Assembly: GCA_031291445.1 (NCBI GenBank) | Contig: JARLJA010000009.1 | Span: 1 to 61,384 of the forward strand | Origin: Xanthobacteraceae bacterium | Lineage (GTDB): Bacteria; Pseudomonadota; Alphaproteobacteria; Rhizobiales; Xanthobacteraceae | Direction of reading: 5' to 3' | DNA length: 61,384 bases | Part shown: one piece after another, positions 49,802 to 60,511 of the stretch | Numbering within the stretch: the first letter of the stretch is position 1 | Layout: every line of letters starts with the position of its first letter | Notes under the pieces: model-generated | The model's database searches: none | What the model was told of the DNA's origin: nothing | Seen by the model: the letters and a program-made list of their open reading frames with translations, nothing else | Program-made: the position numbers and the translations under genes

Positions 49802-49809
49802 TCAGCGCG

Positions 49810-49832
49810 AGGCCCGGTCCCGCACCGGGCCT
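49810..49832 (+). terminator. Terminator-like hairpin
   Basis: AGGCCCGGT / ACCGGGCCT stem with loop CCCGC, followed by TTCGC. It lies nine bases after the stop codon and may attenuate rather than end transcription into the DUF3309 gene. Confidence 0.7.
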
Positions 49833-49863
49833 TTCGCACTATTTGTAAGATGGAGAGTTGAAG

Positions 49864-50028
49864 ATGTCACTCGGGACCATTGTTCTGATCATATTGGTGA
49901 TCGCGCTGCTCGGAGGCTTCAGCGGAATTGGCGGCGGACCGTTCTACGGCACGGGCTACTACGGCGGCGGCGGACTTGGTCTCGTGATCGTCATCCTGGT
50001 CATCCTGCTGTTGCTCGGCCGAATTTGA
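49864..50028 (+). CDS. DUF3309-type small membrane protein (second copy)
   Basis: 54 residues, MSLGTIVLIILVIALLGGFS, then the Gly/Tyr turn GTGYYGGGGLG and a second helix ending LLLLGRI. It is identical in length and ends to the copy at 9832-9996 with a different central turn. The gene lies 62 bases after the Ala/His-rich microprotein. Confidence 0.82.
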   Translation: MSLGTIVLIILVIALLGGFSGIGGGPFYGTGYYGGGGLGLVIVILVILLLLGRI

Positions 50029-50299
50029 CGAAAGCACGCCGACGAGCCAAATCCTGTCACGAAGAGGATTGCGCCGACAACCGCGAGATGCAAAAAGTCA
50101 CCTGTGGCGCATTTTCCTCTCGCAACTTCGGAACGTCTGGCCGCGTGGAGCGTTACAATAGGCGCCACTTCAGCCGCCTTGAGATCAGCGACGTCCTCGT
50201 TCTGGTTGACGTAGATCAATACCGCCGATTCTCTGCTATGTTTGGCTTCTTATTCGCACATGGCACGGAATTCGTTGCAGCGCGTAAGCGGTGAGTGCG

Positions 50300-50521
50300 A
50301 TGATCACTTTTCAGGTTGTCAAAGAGCAGCACGGCTGGGCCATCCGGATGGATGAGCGCGTGATGACACCCTTCTGGTCGAAAGATGCGGCGATCCGCGA
50401 GGCGAACTGTTTGGCCCGCGCTATCCGCTGCCACGGCCAGTGCGCAGAAGTAATTGTCGATGATGCCGATCCGAGACAGCCACTTACAAAGACCACGGAC
50501 ACAAACTCCGTCGCGGCTTGA
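50300..50521 (+). CDS. DUF2188-like small protein
   Basis: 73 residues from ATG 50300 (GTG 50291 is possible). The pattern VVKEQHGWAIRMDERVMTPF, then a helix with SKDAAIREANCLARAI and a strand GQCAEVIVDD resembles DUF2188-type proteins: a beta hairpin, a helix and a strand. No function known. It precedes the glucan synthase by 70 bases and may be co-transcribed with it. Confidence 0.6.
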   Translation: MITFQVVKEQHGWAIRMDERVMTPFWSKDAAIREANCLARAIRCHGQCAEVIVDDADPRQPLTKTTDTNSVAA

Positions 50522-50591
50522 GGTCGCTTGTCGGGGGTGAGACGTTGGATCGATGTGGCTGGCGGCGCCACGTTGAAGGGGCCGCAGGACC

Positions 50592-53500
50592 ATGCTTATC
50601 GAGATCGATGACTTCGCGATCCGGCGCAAGCCACGCCTCAAGAATTCGCTGAAGTTGCCTTTTCGGCGATGGCTTGGGGCACGTGGATCGCCTCCGCCGT
50701 GGGACGACGAAGCTCCCATCCGGTCCGAGCTGTTCAGTGTCGAGCGGCTAGAAGAACACGCGCGCAGCCTGGCCACTGCGCAAGCGGTGTTGCCCGACCA
50801 CGTGAAGAGCCCCTCGTTGACGACGAGACTTGCCGACAATGAGGCTGTGCTTCTGGCGGCCTACCGCGACATCGCCAAGGCTGTCGATGCGGGGGCGGCC
50901 ATCACCCCCGCGGCCGAGTGGCTGATCGACAATTTTCACGTGGTGGAGAAGCAGATCCGGGAGGTCCGGGTCGATCTACCGCCGGGCTACTATCGGCAGC
51001 TGCCCAAGCTCGCCAGCGGACCCTTTGTGGGATATCCACGCGTGCTCGGCGTGGCCTGGGCGTACGTGGCGCACACCGACAGCCTCTTCGACCCGGAGGT
51101 GCTGCGCCGTTACCTGCGCGCCTATCAGGAAGTGCAGCCGCTGAGCATTGGCGAGCTGTGGGCGGTGGCGACCACCCTGCGCATCGTGCTTGTCGAGAAC
51201 CTCAGGCGGATCGCCGTGCGCGTCGTCGATAGCCGCGCTGGGCGCGGCGCCGCGGACGTCGTGGCGGACAGGTTGCTGGGTGCTGGCGGCCGCGTCGTCG
51301 AGCCAGCCGAGGCCGTGCTTCCGCCGCATTCGGAGACAACGTTCCCGGAAAGTCTTCTCACGCAGTTGGTCCATCGCTTGCGCGACCAGGATCCCAGCAT
51401 TGCGCCGGCGTTGGAATGGCTCGACGAGCAACTGGCCCGGCAAGGAACGACTGCCGAAGCAGTCGTCCGCGGTGAGCACCAACGGCAGGTCGCCGGCAGC
51501 GTCACCGTGCGTAACATAATCACCAGCATGCGCCTGATCACCGACGTTGATTGGACGGAGCTGTTCGAGCGCGTGAGCCTGGTCGATGACGTATTCAAAG
51601 CCGGCAGCGCCTTCGAGGACATGGATTTCCCGTCGCGCAATCTCTACCGCAGCGCAGTCGAACACCTCGCACGTGGCTGCAAACTCACCGAATTGGAGAT
51701 TGCCCACGCGGCAGTGGAGAGAGCGAGGCGCGCGTTCGAGGCACGAGCCGACGATGGCAACGTCCGCCTGACGGATCCCGGTTACTATCTGATCGCGGGC
51801 GGGCGAGCCAGGTTCGAAGCGGTGATCGGTTTCAGCCCGTCTCCGATGGGCTGGCCGCGACTGGCCTATCGCGCACTCGGAATCGGCGGCTATGTCGGCT
51901 CCGGCGCGATTGTTGCTGCCGGCCTGCTGGCCGTTCCGCTGTCTGTCGCAGCATGGGGTGGCCTGGAGTGGAGATGGCTGCTCCTGTTCGGGATTCTCGG
52001 AGTCGTCCCGGCGATCGACCTGTCCGTTGCGATCGTCAACTACCTGATCACCCGAGGCTTCCGCGCCACCTTGCTGCCGGCGCTCGAACTGCGTGGCGGT
52101 GTCCCCGCTGACCTGCGCACTCTTGTCGCGGTGCCGACACTGCTGGTCTCGCTGAAGGAAATCGAGGAGCAGATCGGCCGGATCGAGATCCACTATCTGG
52201 CAAGCAATCAGGGTGATCTTCATTTCGCGCTGCTGTCCGATTGGCGCGATGCGCCAAGCGAGCACGAGGACGGCGACGACGAGCGGCTGGCCGCTGCGAA
52301 AGACGGCATTGCGAGACTGAACCAACGCTACGGACCTGCGCCGGGCGGCGACCGCTTCCTGCTGTTGCATCGGCGGCGCGTGTGGAGCGAATGCGAAGGC
52401 TGCTATATGGGGTGGGAACGAAAGCGTGGGAAGCTGTGCGAGCTCAATCGGCTCCTGCGGGGCGCCAAGGACACGACATTCGCGGCACCTCCCACCGTGC
52501 CCGATAATATCCGCTACGTCATTACGCTCGATGCGGACACGCGGCTCCCGCGCGAGACGGTCGGACGGCTCATCGGCAAGATGGCGCATCCTCTGAATCG
52601 GCCGCGCTTTGACGCAGATCTGGGGCGCATCGTCGAAGGCTACGGTATCCTGCAGCCGAGGGTCACGCCTGCATTGCCCGTGGGGCGCGAAGGCTCGCTC
52701 TTTCTGCGCGTGTTCTCCCGCGCAACCGGAATAGATCCCTACGCCGCAGCGGTCTCGGACGTGTACCAGGACCTCTTCGGTGAAGGCTCCTATACGGGCA
52801 AGGGCATCTACGACGTGGACGCCTTTGAGGCGGCGCTACACGGACGTGTGCCCGAGTCAACGCTCCTCAGCCATGATCTGTTCGAGGGGATATTCGCCCG
52901 CGCCGGCCTGGCCTCTGATGTCGAGGTGGTGGAGGATTTTCCTCCGCGCTATGACGTTGCCGCGCTTCGCCACCACCGCTGGGCGCGGGGCGACTGGCAG
53001 CTGCTGCCTTGGCTGTTCGGACCGGGGCCCAGACGGGCCGATCATCGGTCGCCGTCGGGGGTTCCCGCGATCGGCCGCTGGAAGATGCTCGACAACCTGC
53101 GGCGATCGCTGGCTGCGCCGGCGGTTGTTGTGGCCCTGATCGCAGGATGGGCCATGCCCCTCGAAGAAGCTGCGGTCTGGACCGCTTTCATTCTATCGAC
53201 GATCGTCCTGCCACCCCTTATTCCCGTGATCGCGGGGATCGCGCCGCGCCGCCCCGGCGTGACGCTGCGCAGTCATGTCCGGGCTCTGGGCGCGGAGCTG
53301 CGCGTCGCGCTCATCCAGTCCGGCCTGATGATCGTTTTCTTGGCTCACCAAGCCTGGCTAATGGGTGACGCAATCGTTCGCACCCTGGTAAGGCTCACGG
53401 TTACGCGCCGCAACCTTCTCGAATGGGTTCCTGCGGCCCACGCCGCGTTCGGGCCGCGTCCACGGGCGGCGGGTTTCTACCGCCGAATGTGGGGGGCCCT

Positions 53501-56500
53501 GGTGATCGGCGCCGTGGCCATGGGCGTGGCCTGGTTCTGGGGACAGCAGACGTGGCCCTTGGCCGCCGTGTTCGCGGCAGCCTGGTTCGCCTCTCCGACC
53601 GTCGCACTTTGGGCGAGCCTGTCGCCGCTCGTCCTGGGCCGGCGTCCGCTGGCCGAGGCCGACGCGCATTGTTTGCGCCGTATCGCCCGAAGGACGTGGC
53701 GCTTCTTCGAAACATCGGTCACACCAACCGACAACATGCTTCCGCCAGACAATCTGCAGGAATCTCCGGAGTTCGTGATCGCCCATCGCACATCGCCGAC
53801 CAATATCGGCCTCTATTTGTTGTCGATAGCGTGCGCGCGGGATTTCGGATGGATCGGGACCCTTGAGAGTGTGGAGCGGCTCGAGGCGACGCTCGCGACC
53901 ATGGATCGGCTGGTGAAGCACCGGGGTCACTTTTTCAACTGGTACGATACACGTGACCTGCGTCCGCTCGATCCGCAGTACGTGTCCGCGGTCGACAGCG
54001 GGAACCTTGCCGGACACCTGATCGCGCTCGCCAACGCATGCAGTGAGTGGAGCACCTCCGCCATAGCGGAGCAGCAGCGCATCCAGGGCGCGGCGGACGC
54101 TCTCGACCTGGTCCGGGACGAGGCTCGCCGGTTGCGCGACCTGCGCAAGTCCCTGGCCGTGTCATGGCGGCGGCTCGATGACGAGATTGGACGGCTGGCG
54201 TCCGGCCTGCTTCAGGCGAGCGCATGCGCCATTGATATCGAACAGCGGCTCGCGGAGCTTTCTGAACAAGCCGCGATCCTGGCCGACGCCGTCCACCAGA
54301 CCGTTCTCGAGGAAAGCGATGAGGCGGGCGCGGACCTGCAGTTCTGGGCGGATGCAGTAGGTGCCTGCATAGAAAGTCACCGGCGCGATCTCAGCGCGAC
54401 TAGCGCAGCCTCGCTGGAGGCGCGGCTGAAGTCGCTGGAGGAAGCCGCGCGGTTTACAGCGCTGTCGATGGAGTTCGACTTTCTGCTCGATCCCGACCGG
54501 CTGCTCCTCTCAATCGGATATAGGGTACCTGAGGGCGAGCTCGATCCGCGCTGTTATGACCTTCTCGCCTCGGAGGCGAGGCTGGCAAGCTTCTTGGCCA
54601 TCGCCAAGCGGGATGCACCGGCGCGGCATTGGTTCCGGCTGGGCCGTGCGGTGACTGCGGTAGCAAATGGCGCAGCACTGATCTCGTGGTCGGGCTCGAT
54701 GTTCGAGTACCTGATGCCTTCCATCGTCATGAGGGCGCCAGCCGATAGCTTGATCGAGCAGACCAATCGTCTGATCGTCGGCCGCCAGATCGAGTATGGA
54801 GCGACGATGGGGATGCCATGGGGCGTGTCGGAGTCCGCTTACAACGCGAAAGACCTGGAGTTCACCTACCAATACTCCAACTTCGGCATTCCAGGTCTCG
54901 GCCTGAAGCGAGGGCTGGCGGACAATGCCGTGGTCGCACCCTACGCCACCGCCCTGGCGAGCATGGTCGACCCTCGGGCCGCCGTGCAGAACTTCGAACG
55001 GCTCGAGGCCCTCGGCGCCCGCGGCCGTTACGGTTTCTATGAGGCGCTGGACTTCACGCCAGCCCGGGTCCCGGCCGGAGATCGCGTCGCCATTGTGCGC
55101 GCTTTCATGGCCCACCACCAAGGCATGACGATCACCGCGATCGCCGATGCCCTGCTGGACGGCGCGATGCGAAACCGCTTCCATGCCGAGCCGATCGTTC
55201 AGGCGACAGAGTTGCTTCTGCAAGAGCGCGTGCCACGCGAGGTCACAGCGACTCCACCGTTGGTCTCGGATGCGATGTCGGCGGCCAGGATCCGCCAGAT
55301 CGAAGGCCCCGGCACCTGGCGAAAGGCCAGTCCATACAGCGCTACGCCGGCCACGCAGCTACTGTCGAACGGCCGCTACTCCGTGATGCTTACGGCGGCC
55401 GGGTCCGGCTACAGCACCTGGCGCGACCTGGCTGTGACGCGCTGGCGAGAGGACGCCACCTGCGACGATTGGGGCTCGTACGTCTACTTGAGGGACATCG
55501 AGAGCGGCAAGGTCTGGTCGGCGACCTACCAGCCAATCGGTACCGAGCCCGAGGCTTATGAGGTCACCTACAACGAGGATCGCGCCGAGTACACGCGTCG
55601 GGACGGGACGCTGGTGACCACCCTGGAGGTGCTGGTTTCCGCCGAAGACGATGCGGAAGTGCGCCGCGTGACCATCTCCAACCTCAGCGATCGAACTCGC
55701 GAGGTTGAAGTCACTTCCTGCGTCGAATTGGCCCTTGCTCCGCAGGCTGCAGACGTGATGCACCCCGCGTTCTCGAAGCTATTCCTTGAGACCGAGCATC
55801 TCGCTGGCCTCGGCGCCCTGTTGGCGACGAGGCGGCGGCGGGCGCCCACGGAGCCGCAGGTCTGGGCTGCGCACCTGGCGGTTGTCGATGGAATAGCGGC
55901 GGGCAAGCGCGAGTTCGAGACCGATCGCGCGCGGTTCCTTGGTCGCGGCGGCAGTATTCGCGCACCGGGCGCGGTGATGGACGGACGGCCTCTCACCGGT
56001 TCGACCGGTGCGGTGCTCGATTCAATATTTTCCTTGCGCCGCCGGGTACGGATCGCGCCGGGTGCAACGGCCCGGATCGACTTCTGGACGATGGTCGCCT
56101 CCTCACGCGGGGAGATCCTTGATCTCGCCGACAAGCACCACGATATCGGCGCCTTCGAGCGCGCCGCCGCACTCGCCTGGACGCAAGCCCAAGTACAATT
56201 ACACCATCTCGGTATTACTCGCGGCGAAGCAGGGCAATACCAGCGTCTGGCGGGTCATATCGTCTATGCCGCGCCCGTGCTCCGCTCGCCGTCGGAAACC
56301 ATTGAAAGCGGAAGTGGTGGGCAGCCAGGCCTGTGGGGTATGGGCATATCCGGTGATCTGCCAATCATTCTTGTCCGCATCTCCGACATCGACCAACTCA
56401 ACGTCGCGCGCGAGGCGCTCCAGGCGGTGGAATATTGGCGGATGAAACGGCTTGCGGTGGACCTGGTTGTCATCAACGAGCTCGCCTCGTCCTACGTTCA

Positions 56501-59192
56501 GGATCTCCAGATCGCGCTGGAGACCCTGGTGAGGGCCAGCCAGTCTCGGCCCCAGATTGGAGAAGATGGACCACCCGGGCACACCTTCATGCTGCGCTCC
56601 GACCTGACCTCGCCGGAGGCCCTCGGTCTTCTTGCGTCCGTCGCGCGTGTTATCCTGGTGGGATCGCGCGGACGGCTCGCCGATCAAGTTGAGCATGCTC
56701 CCGAAGCGAGGCCTTGGCCCCGGGTCATAGCGGAGCGTGCTCTGCCCGCCTCCGAGCTTCAGATCGAGCGACGGCCATCTGGCGTTGAGTTCTTCAACAG
56801 CCTGGGTGGCTTCTCCGAGGGCGGCCGTGAGTACGTTACGATCCTCGGCCCGGGCCAATCGACGCCGGCGCCGTGGATCAATGTGATCGCCAATCCTGAC
56901 TTCGGGTTCCTGGTGTCAGCGGAAGGTGGCGGCTACGCCTGGTCGGTGAACAGCCGCGAGCATCAGCTGACGCCTTGGTCCAACGATCCGGTCACTGATC
57001 AACCGGGCCAAGTCTTCTATCTTCGAGATGAGGAGACCGGACGTCTCTGGAGCCCCACGGCGCTGCCGATCCGGGACGAAACGGCAACCTATTCGGCTCG
57101 CCACGGATGGGGTTACAGCCGTTTCGAACACACCTCGAACGACATCGCCGCCGAGCTGCTGGAGTATGTGCCGCTCGCCGATCCCGTGAAGATCTCGCGC
57201 TTGAGAATACGCAATCTTTCGAGCCGCACCAGACGGCTGTCGGTGACGGCTTACGTGGAATGGGTTCTCGGTGCGTCCCGTGGCGCGGCGGCGCCATCAA
57301 TAACGACGCGCGTCGATCCGGAAAGCGGGGCGATAATTGCAAACAACCGGTGGAATCCGGCCTTCGCGAGACGCTCCGCTTTCGCCGACCTGGCCGGGCG
57401 TCAAACGCGCTGGACGTGTGATCGCCGGGAGTTCATCGGGCGTAACGGCGCGCTTGCCTGGCCGGCGGCTCTGATTAACGGGACTCCGCTTTCGGGGCGG
57501 GTCGGCTCCGGACTTGATCCCTGCGCCGCTCTCCAGACCACGGTCGGAATCGAGCCGAACGGTGTTGCCGAAATCGTCTTCTTCCTGGGCGATGCCCGGG
57601 ACGAGGCGGAGGCGCGGACGCTGATCGCGCGCTACCGTCAGCTCGACCTGGACGCCGTGCTCGCCGAGGTCCGCGGATCTTGGGGTGAGATCGTCGGCGC
57701 GGTCCAGGTCAAGACTCCGGACCGCTCGATGGACATCATGCTCAACGGCTGGCTCGTCTACCAGACGCTCGCCTGCCGCGTCTGGGCGCGATCGGGTTTC
57801 TATCAAGCCAGCGGCGCCTATGGCTTCCGGGACCAGTTGCAGGACTGCATGGCGCTCGCCGCGATCCGTCCGTCGATAACCCGCGAACATCTCCTCAGGA
57901 CCGCGAGCCGCCAGTTCGTCGAGGGCGATGTCCAGCACTGGTGGCTTCCGCATTCTGGCCAGGGCGTGCGCACGCGCATATCGGACGACCGCGTGTGGCT
58001 CGCCTACGCCGTCGCGCACTATGTGAGAGTCAGCGCCGACACCCTCGTGCTCGATGAAGTCGTCCCTTTCCTGACGGGCCAGGCGCTGCAGCCAGGCGAG
58101 AGCGACAGCTTCTTCCAGCCGACCGTCTCGGACGAGACCGCCAGCCTCTACGAGCATTGTGCCCGTGCGCTGGACGCAAGCCTGGCGGTCGGCAGCCATG
58201 GCCTGCCGCTGATCGGCGGCGGCGATTGGAACGACGGCATGAACCGCGTCGGCGAAGGCGGCCGCGGCGAGAGTGTCTGGCTTGGCTGGCTGTTACATGC
58301 CGCTCTCGACGCCTTCGCGGCCCTCGCCGATGCGCGCGGCGACGCGACGCGCGCGGCGGACTGGCGGGAGCACATGCGCTCGCTGAAGACTGCCCTTGAA
58401 AGTGAAGCCTGGGATGGCGACTGGTATCGGCGCGGCTGGTTCGATGACGGCACTCCGCTCGGCTCGGCGACAAACGAAGAGTGCCGTATCGACTCTATTT
58501 CCCAATCCTGGGCAGTGCTGTCCAGCGCGGCGCGGCCCGACCGCGCGGCCCAAGGTATGAGGGCCGTCGACCGGGAGTTGATCCTTCACCACGACGGATT
58601 GGCGTTGCTGTTCACGCCGCCCTTCGACCGCTCGCCGCTCGACCCCGGTTATATCAAGGGCTATCCGCCGGGCGTACGCGAGAATGGAGGGCAGTACACC
58701 CATGCCGCGCTCTGGTCCGTGATGGCCTTTGCCGCACTCGGAGAGGGCGACAAGGCAGCGGCGCTGTTCTGGATGCTCAATCCGATCAACCACGCAAGAA
58801 CGCGCATCGACATGTACCGGTACAAGGCGGAGCCCTATGTCGTCGCCGCCGACGTCTACGCCGCACCCGGCCATGTCGGGCGCGGCGGATGGACCTGGTA
58901 TACGGGCTCGGCCGGCTGGATGCAGCGCGCTGGCATCGAGTCCATCCTTGGACTTCGCATCGAGGGCAGCGCCCTGTATCTTGACCCCTGCATTCCCGAG
59001 TCCTGGCCCCGTTTCGAGATCACACTCCGACACGGCAAGTCACGGTACGAGATCGTTGTCGAGAACCCGCAAAGCGTGCAGCGAGGCGTCGCGGCGGCGG
59101 AACTCGATGGTGCGTCGATCGCCGCGCGCCCGCTCTGCTTCCCGCTCAAGGACGACGGCGCCGTCCATCGGCTGCAGGTCCGGCTGGGCTGA
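50592..59192 (+). CDS. Cyclic beta-1,2-glucan synthase (NdvB/Cgs type)
   Basis: 2866 residues, integral inner-membrane protein. Several membrane helices lie at about 425-480 and 835-1030. The GT84 glycosyltransferase domain (about 630-820) shows VITLDADTRLPRETVGRL and RHHRWARGDWQLLPW. A glycoamylase-like PF10091 domain is near 1400-1500 (NAKDLEFTYQYSNFGIPGLG). Two carbohydrate-binding regions follow. The C-terminal GH94-type phosphorylase region (about 2380-2720) carries QHWWLPHSGQGVRTRISDD and GGDWNDGMNRVGEGG. This is the full domain set of enzymes that start, extend, trim and cyclise periplasmic beta-1,2-glucans used in osmotic adaptation and, in rhizobia and Brucella, in host infection. 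A transporter (NdvA/Cgt) gene is not seen. The product linkage is by family analogy. Confidence 0.93.
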   Translation: MLIEIDDFAIRRKPRLKNSLKLPFRRWLGARGSPPPWDDEAPIRSELFSVERLEEHARSLATAQAVLPDHVKSPSLTTRLADNEAVLLAAYRDIAKAVDAGAAITPAAEWLIDNFHVVEKQIREVRVDLPPGYYRQLPKLASGPFVGYPRVLGVAWAYVAHTDSLFDPEVLRRYLRAYQEVQPLSIGELWAVATTLRIVLVENLRRIAVRVVDSRAGRGAADVVADRLLGAGGRVVEPAEAVLPPHSETTFPESLLTQLVHRLRDQDPSIAPALEWLDEQLARQGTTAEAVVRGEHQRQVAGSVTVRNIITSMRLITDVDWTELFERVSLVDDVFKAGSAFEDMDFPSRNLYRSAVEHLARGCKLTELEIAHAAVERARRAFEARADDGNVRLTDPGYYLIAGGRARFEAVIGFSPSPMGWPRLAYRALGIGGYVGSGAIVAAGLLAVPLSVAAWGGLEWRWLLLFGILGVVPAIDLSVAIVNYLITRGFRATLLPALELRGGVPADLRTLVAVPTLLVSLKEIEEQIGRIEIHYLASNQGDLHFALLSDWRDAPSEHEDGDDERLAAAKDGIARLNQRYGPAPGGDRFLLLHRRRVWSECEGCYMGWERKRGKLCELNRLLRGAKDTTFAAPPTVPDNIRYVITLDADTRLPRETVGRLIGKMAHPLNRPRFDADLGRIVEGYGILQPRVTPALPVGREGSLFLRVFSRATGIDPYAAAVSDVYQDLFGEGSYTGKGIYDVDAFEAALHGRVPESTLLSHDLFEGIFARAGLASDVEVVEDFPPRYDVAALRHHRWARGDWQLLPWLFGPGPRRADHRSPSGVPAIGRWKMLDNLRRSLAAPAVVVALIAGWAMPLEEAAVWTAFILSTIVLPPLIPVIAGIAPRRPGVTLRSHVRALGAELRVALIQSGLMIVFLAHQAWLMGDAIVRTLVRLTVTRRNLLEWVPAAHAAFGPRPRAAGFYRRMWGALVIGAVAMGVAWFWGQQTWPLAAVFAAAWFASPTVALWASLSPLVLGRRPLAEADAHCLRRIARRTWRFFETSVTPTDNMLPPDNLQESPEFVIAHRTSPTNIGLYLLSIACARDFGWIGTLESVERLEATLATMDRLVKHRGHFFNWYDTRDLRPLDPQYVSAVDSGNLAGHLIALANACSEWSTSAIAEQQRIQGAADALDLVRDEARRLRDLRKSLAVSWRRLDDEIGRLASGLLQASACAIDIEQRLAELSEQAAILADAVHQTVLEESDEAGADLQFWADAVGACIESHRRDLSATSAASLEARLKSLEEAARFTALSMEFDFLLDPDRLLLSIGYRVPEGELDPRCYDLLASEARLASFLAIAKRDAPARHWFRLGRAVTAVANGAALISWSGSMFEYLMPSIVMRAPADSLIEQTNRLIVGRQIEYGATMGMPWGVSESAYNAKDLEFTYQYSNFGIPGLGLKRGLADNAVVAPYATALASMVDPRAAVQNFERLEALGARGRYGFYEALDFTPARVPAGDRVAIVRAFMAHHQGMTITAIADALLDGAMRNRFHAEPIVQATELLLQERVPREVTATPPLVSDAMSAARIRQIEGPGTWRKASPYSATPATQLLSNGRYSVMLTAAGSGYSTWRDLAVTRWREDATCDDWGSYVYLRDIESGKVWSATYQPIGTEPEAYEVTYNEDRAEYTRRDGTLVTTLEVLVSAEDDAEVRRVTISNLSDRTREVEVTSCVELALAPQAADVMHPAFSKLFLETEHLAGLGALLATRRRRAPTEPQVWAAHLAVVDGIAAGKREFETDRARFLGRGGSIRAPGAVMDGRPLTGSTGAVLDSIFSLRRRVRIAPGATARIDFWTMVASSRGEILDLADKHHDIGAFERAAALAWTQAQVQLHHLGITRGEAGQYQRLAGHIVYAAPVLRSPSETIESGSGGQPGLWGMGISGDLPIILVRISDIDQLNVAREALQAVEYWRMKRLAVDLVVINELASSYVQDLQIALETLVRASQSRPQIGEDGPPGHTFMLRSDLTSPEALGLLASVARVILVGSRGRLADQVEHAPEARPWPRVIAERALPASELQIERRPSGVEFFNSLGGFSEGGREYVTILGPGQSTPAPWINVIANPDFGFLVSAEGGGYAWSVNSREHQLTPWSNDPVTDQPGQVFYLRDEETGRLWSPTALPIRDETATYSARHGWGYSRFEHTSNDIAAELLEYVPLADPVKISRLRIRNLSSRTRRLSVTAYVEWVLGASRGAAAPSITTRVDPESGAIIANNRWNPAFARRSAFADLAGRQTRWTCDRREFIGRNGALAWPAALINGTPLSGRVGSGLDPCAALQTTVGIEPNGVAEIVFFLGDARDEAEARTLIARYRQLDLDAVLAEVRGSWGEIVGAVQVKTPDRSMDIMLNGWLVYQTLACRVWARSGFYQASGAYGFRDQLQDCMALAAIRPSITREHLLRTASRQFVEGDVQHWWLPHSGQGVRTRISDDRVWLAYAVAHYVRVSADTLVLDEVVPFLTGQALQPGESDSFFQPTVSDETASLYEHCARALDASLAVGSHGLPLIGGGDWNDGMNRVGEGGRGESVWLGWLLHAALDAFAALADARGDATRAADWREHMRSLKTALESEAWDGDWYRRGWFDDGTPLGSATNEECRIDSISQSWAVLSSAARPDRAAQGMRAVDRELILHHDGLALLFTPPFDRSPLDPGYIKGYPPGVRENGGQYTHAALWSVMAFAALGEGDKAAALFWMLNPINHARTRIDMYRYKAEPYVVAADVYAAPGHVGRGGWTWYTGSAGWMQRAGIESILGLRIEGSALYLDPCIPESWPRFEITLRHGKSRYEIVVENPQSVQRGVAAAELDGASIAARPLCFPLKDDGAVHRLQVRLG

Positions 59193-59315
59193 TCCGTACC
59201 GTGAGAAATCCACGCAGAACAGGATTCTGAGGCTGCCGGAGATGGCGCGGATTGCGCGGAGGATCGATCCGGGCAAAGCTTGAGAACTTCGCCAGTCCGG
59301 AAATCGCCTCGGGCA

Positions 59316-60482
59316 TCACCCTTCGAGGAAGTGACCGAATGCGGCCAGCGACTGAACACGGTCGCAGATGATCTTGGTCATCGCCAGCATGGGCATCGCC
59401 AGGATCGCGCCGGGAACCCCCCACATCCAGAACCAGAAGACCAGCGAGAGGATGACGAGCACGGGATTGAGGGTGAACCGCCTGGCCAGCAGCATCGGCG
59501 TCGCAGCCTCGCCCTCGATCAAATGAAGTCCGAGGTAAAGCCCCGCGGGAAGCAACGCCTGCCAAAGCGTGTCATGGGTCAGCAGGCCCGCGAGAAGAAA
59601 GATCAGTACGCCAAGGGCGGGGCCGAGGATCGGCACGTAGTTCAGCAGAAAGGCGACCGACCCCCAGAGGATCGGGTCGCCCACCCCCGCCACCCACATT
59701 GCCAATCCCGCGGCGATACCGAGTGCCGCGTTCATGATCGTGATCGTGATCAGATACGCCGAGATGTCGCTTTCGATCTGCTGGGCGATATCGACCACCT
59801 GCCGCTTGCTGCTGAAGCGCGGCAATATCTCGACGAGACGGCGCAGGAAGATATCGCCGGACGCGAGAAGGAAAAACAGCAACAGCACCGTCGTGAAGAA
59901 GCCGTCGGCGAAGCTTCGGGTGCCCGTGAACAGCTTGGAAAGGAGAGTGGGGCCTTGCGCCGATGCGCCGGCATTCGGCGATGGCCTCGCTCCTCCGAGA
60001 TCCTCCACCTGCTGCAGGAAGCGTTGCAGTGTATCGATAGGTTCCCGCAAGAAGCTCAGGCGCTCCTGAAGCCGGGGAATGCCCTCGGGAAGCTTGGCGG
60101 CCCAGCTGCGGGCAGGATTTGAAATGGCGGCGCCCAGGCCGACGATCGTTCCGAACAGTGCAAGGATCAGCAACAGCGCCGCGATCGTTCGCGGCAGGCG
60201 CATGCGCTCCAGTGCGCGCTGGGCCGGCTGCAGCAGGAGCTTGAGGACCATGGCGAAGATCAGGGGCAACACGATCTCGCTCGCGACATAGGCTGCCGCC
60301 AGCAGCGCCAGGACGAACAGACCGCCGAGAAACGTGACCTTGCGATCCGAGGGTAGCGGCATTTCCTCCAGCACTTCGGCCGTCAGCACGACCTTCGGAT
60401 CAGGAGGCGCTTCCATGTTCAGTCCTGCATCGACGGTTGCGTGGTCACGATCGTCCATCCCTGCAGGCGCAGCTGCAGACAT
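59316..60482 (-). CDS. AI-2E family transporter (TqsA/PerM-like)
   Basis: 388 residues from ATG 60482; a later ATG at 60458 is also possible. Seven to eight membrane helices. The N-terminal cytoplasmic region is followed by FLGGLFVLALLAAAYVASEI. A large loop lies in the middle, and SVAFLLNYVPILGPALGVLI is the conserved motif near the end. Related proteins export autoinducer-2 in E. coli or act as Na+/H+ antiporters in some bacteria; the substrate here is unknown. It lies 29 bases after the coiled-coil gene and is probably driven by FixJ-type element I. Confidence 0.87.
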   Translation of the reverse strand: MSAAAPAGMDDRDHATVDAGLNMEAPPDPKVVLTAEVLEEMPLPSDRKVTFLGGLFVLALLAAAYVASEIVLPLIFAMVLKLLLQPAQRALERMRLPRTIAALLLILALFGTIVGLGAAISNPARSWAAKLPEGIPRLQERLSFLREPIDTLQRFLQQVEDLGGARPSPNAGASAQGPTLLSKLFTGTRSFADGFFTTVLLLFFLLASGDIFLRRLVEILPRFSSKRQVVDIAQQIESDISAYLITITIMNAALGIAAGLAMWVAGVGDPILWGSVAFLLNYVPILGPALGVLIFLLAGLLTHDTLWQALLPAGLYLGLHLIEGEAATPMLLARRFTLNPVLVILSLVFWFWMWGVPGAILAMPMLAMTKIICDRVQSLAAFGHFLEG

Positions 60483-60511
60483 CGCAGCGCGTCTCAACGC
60501 CAGCTGGCAAG

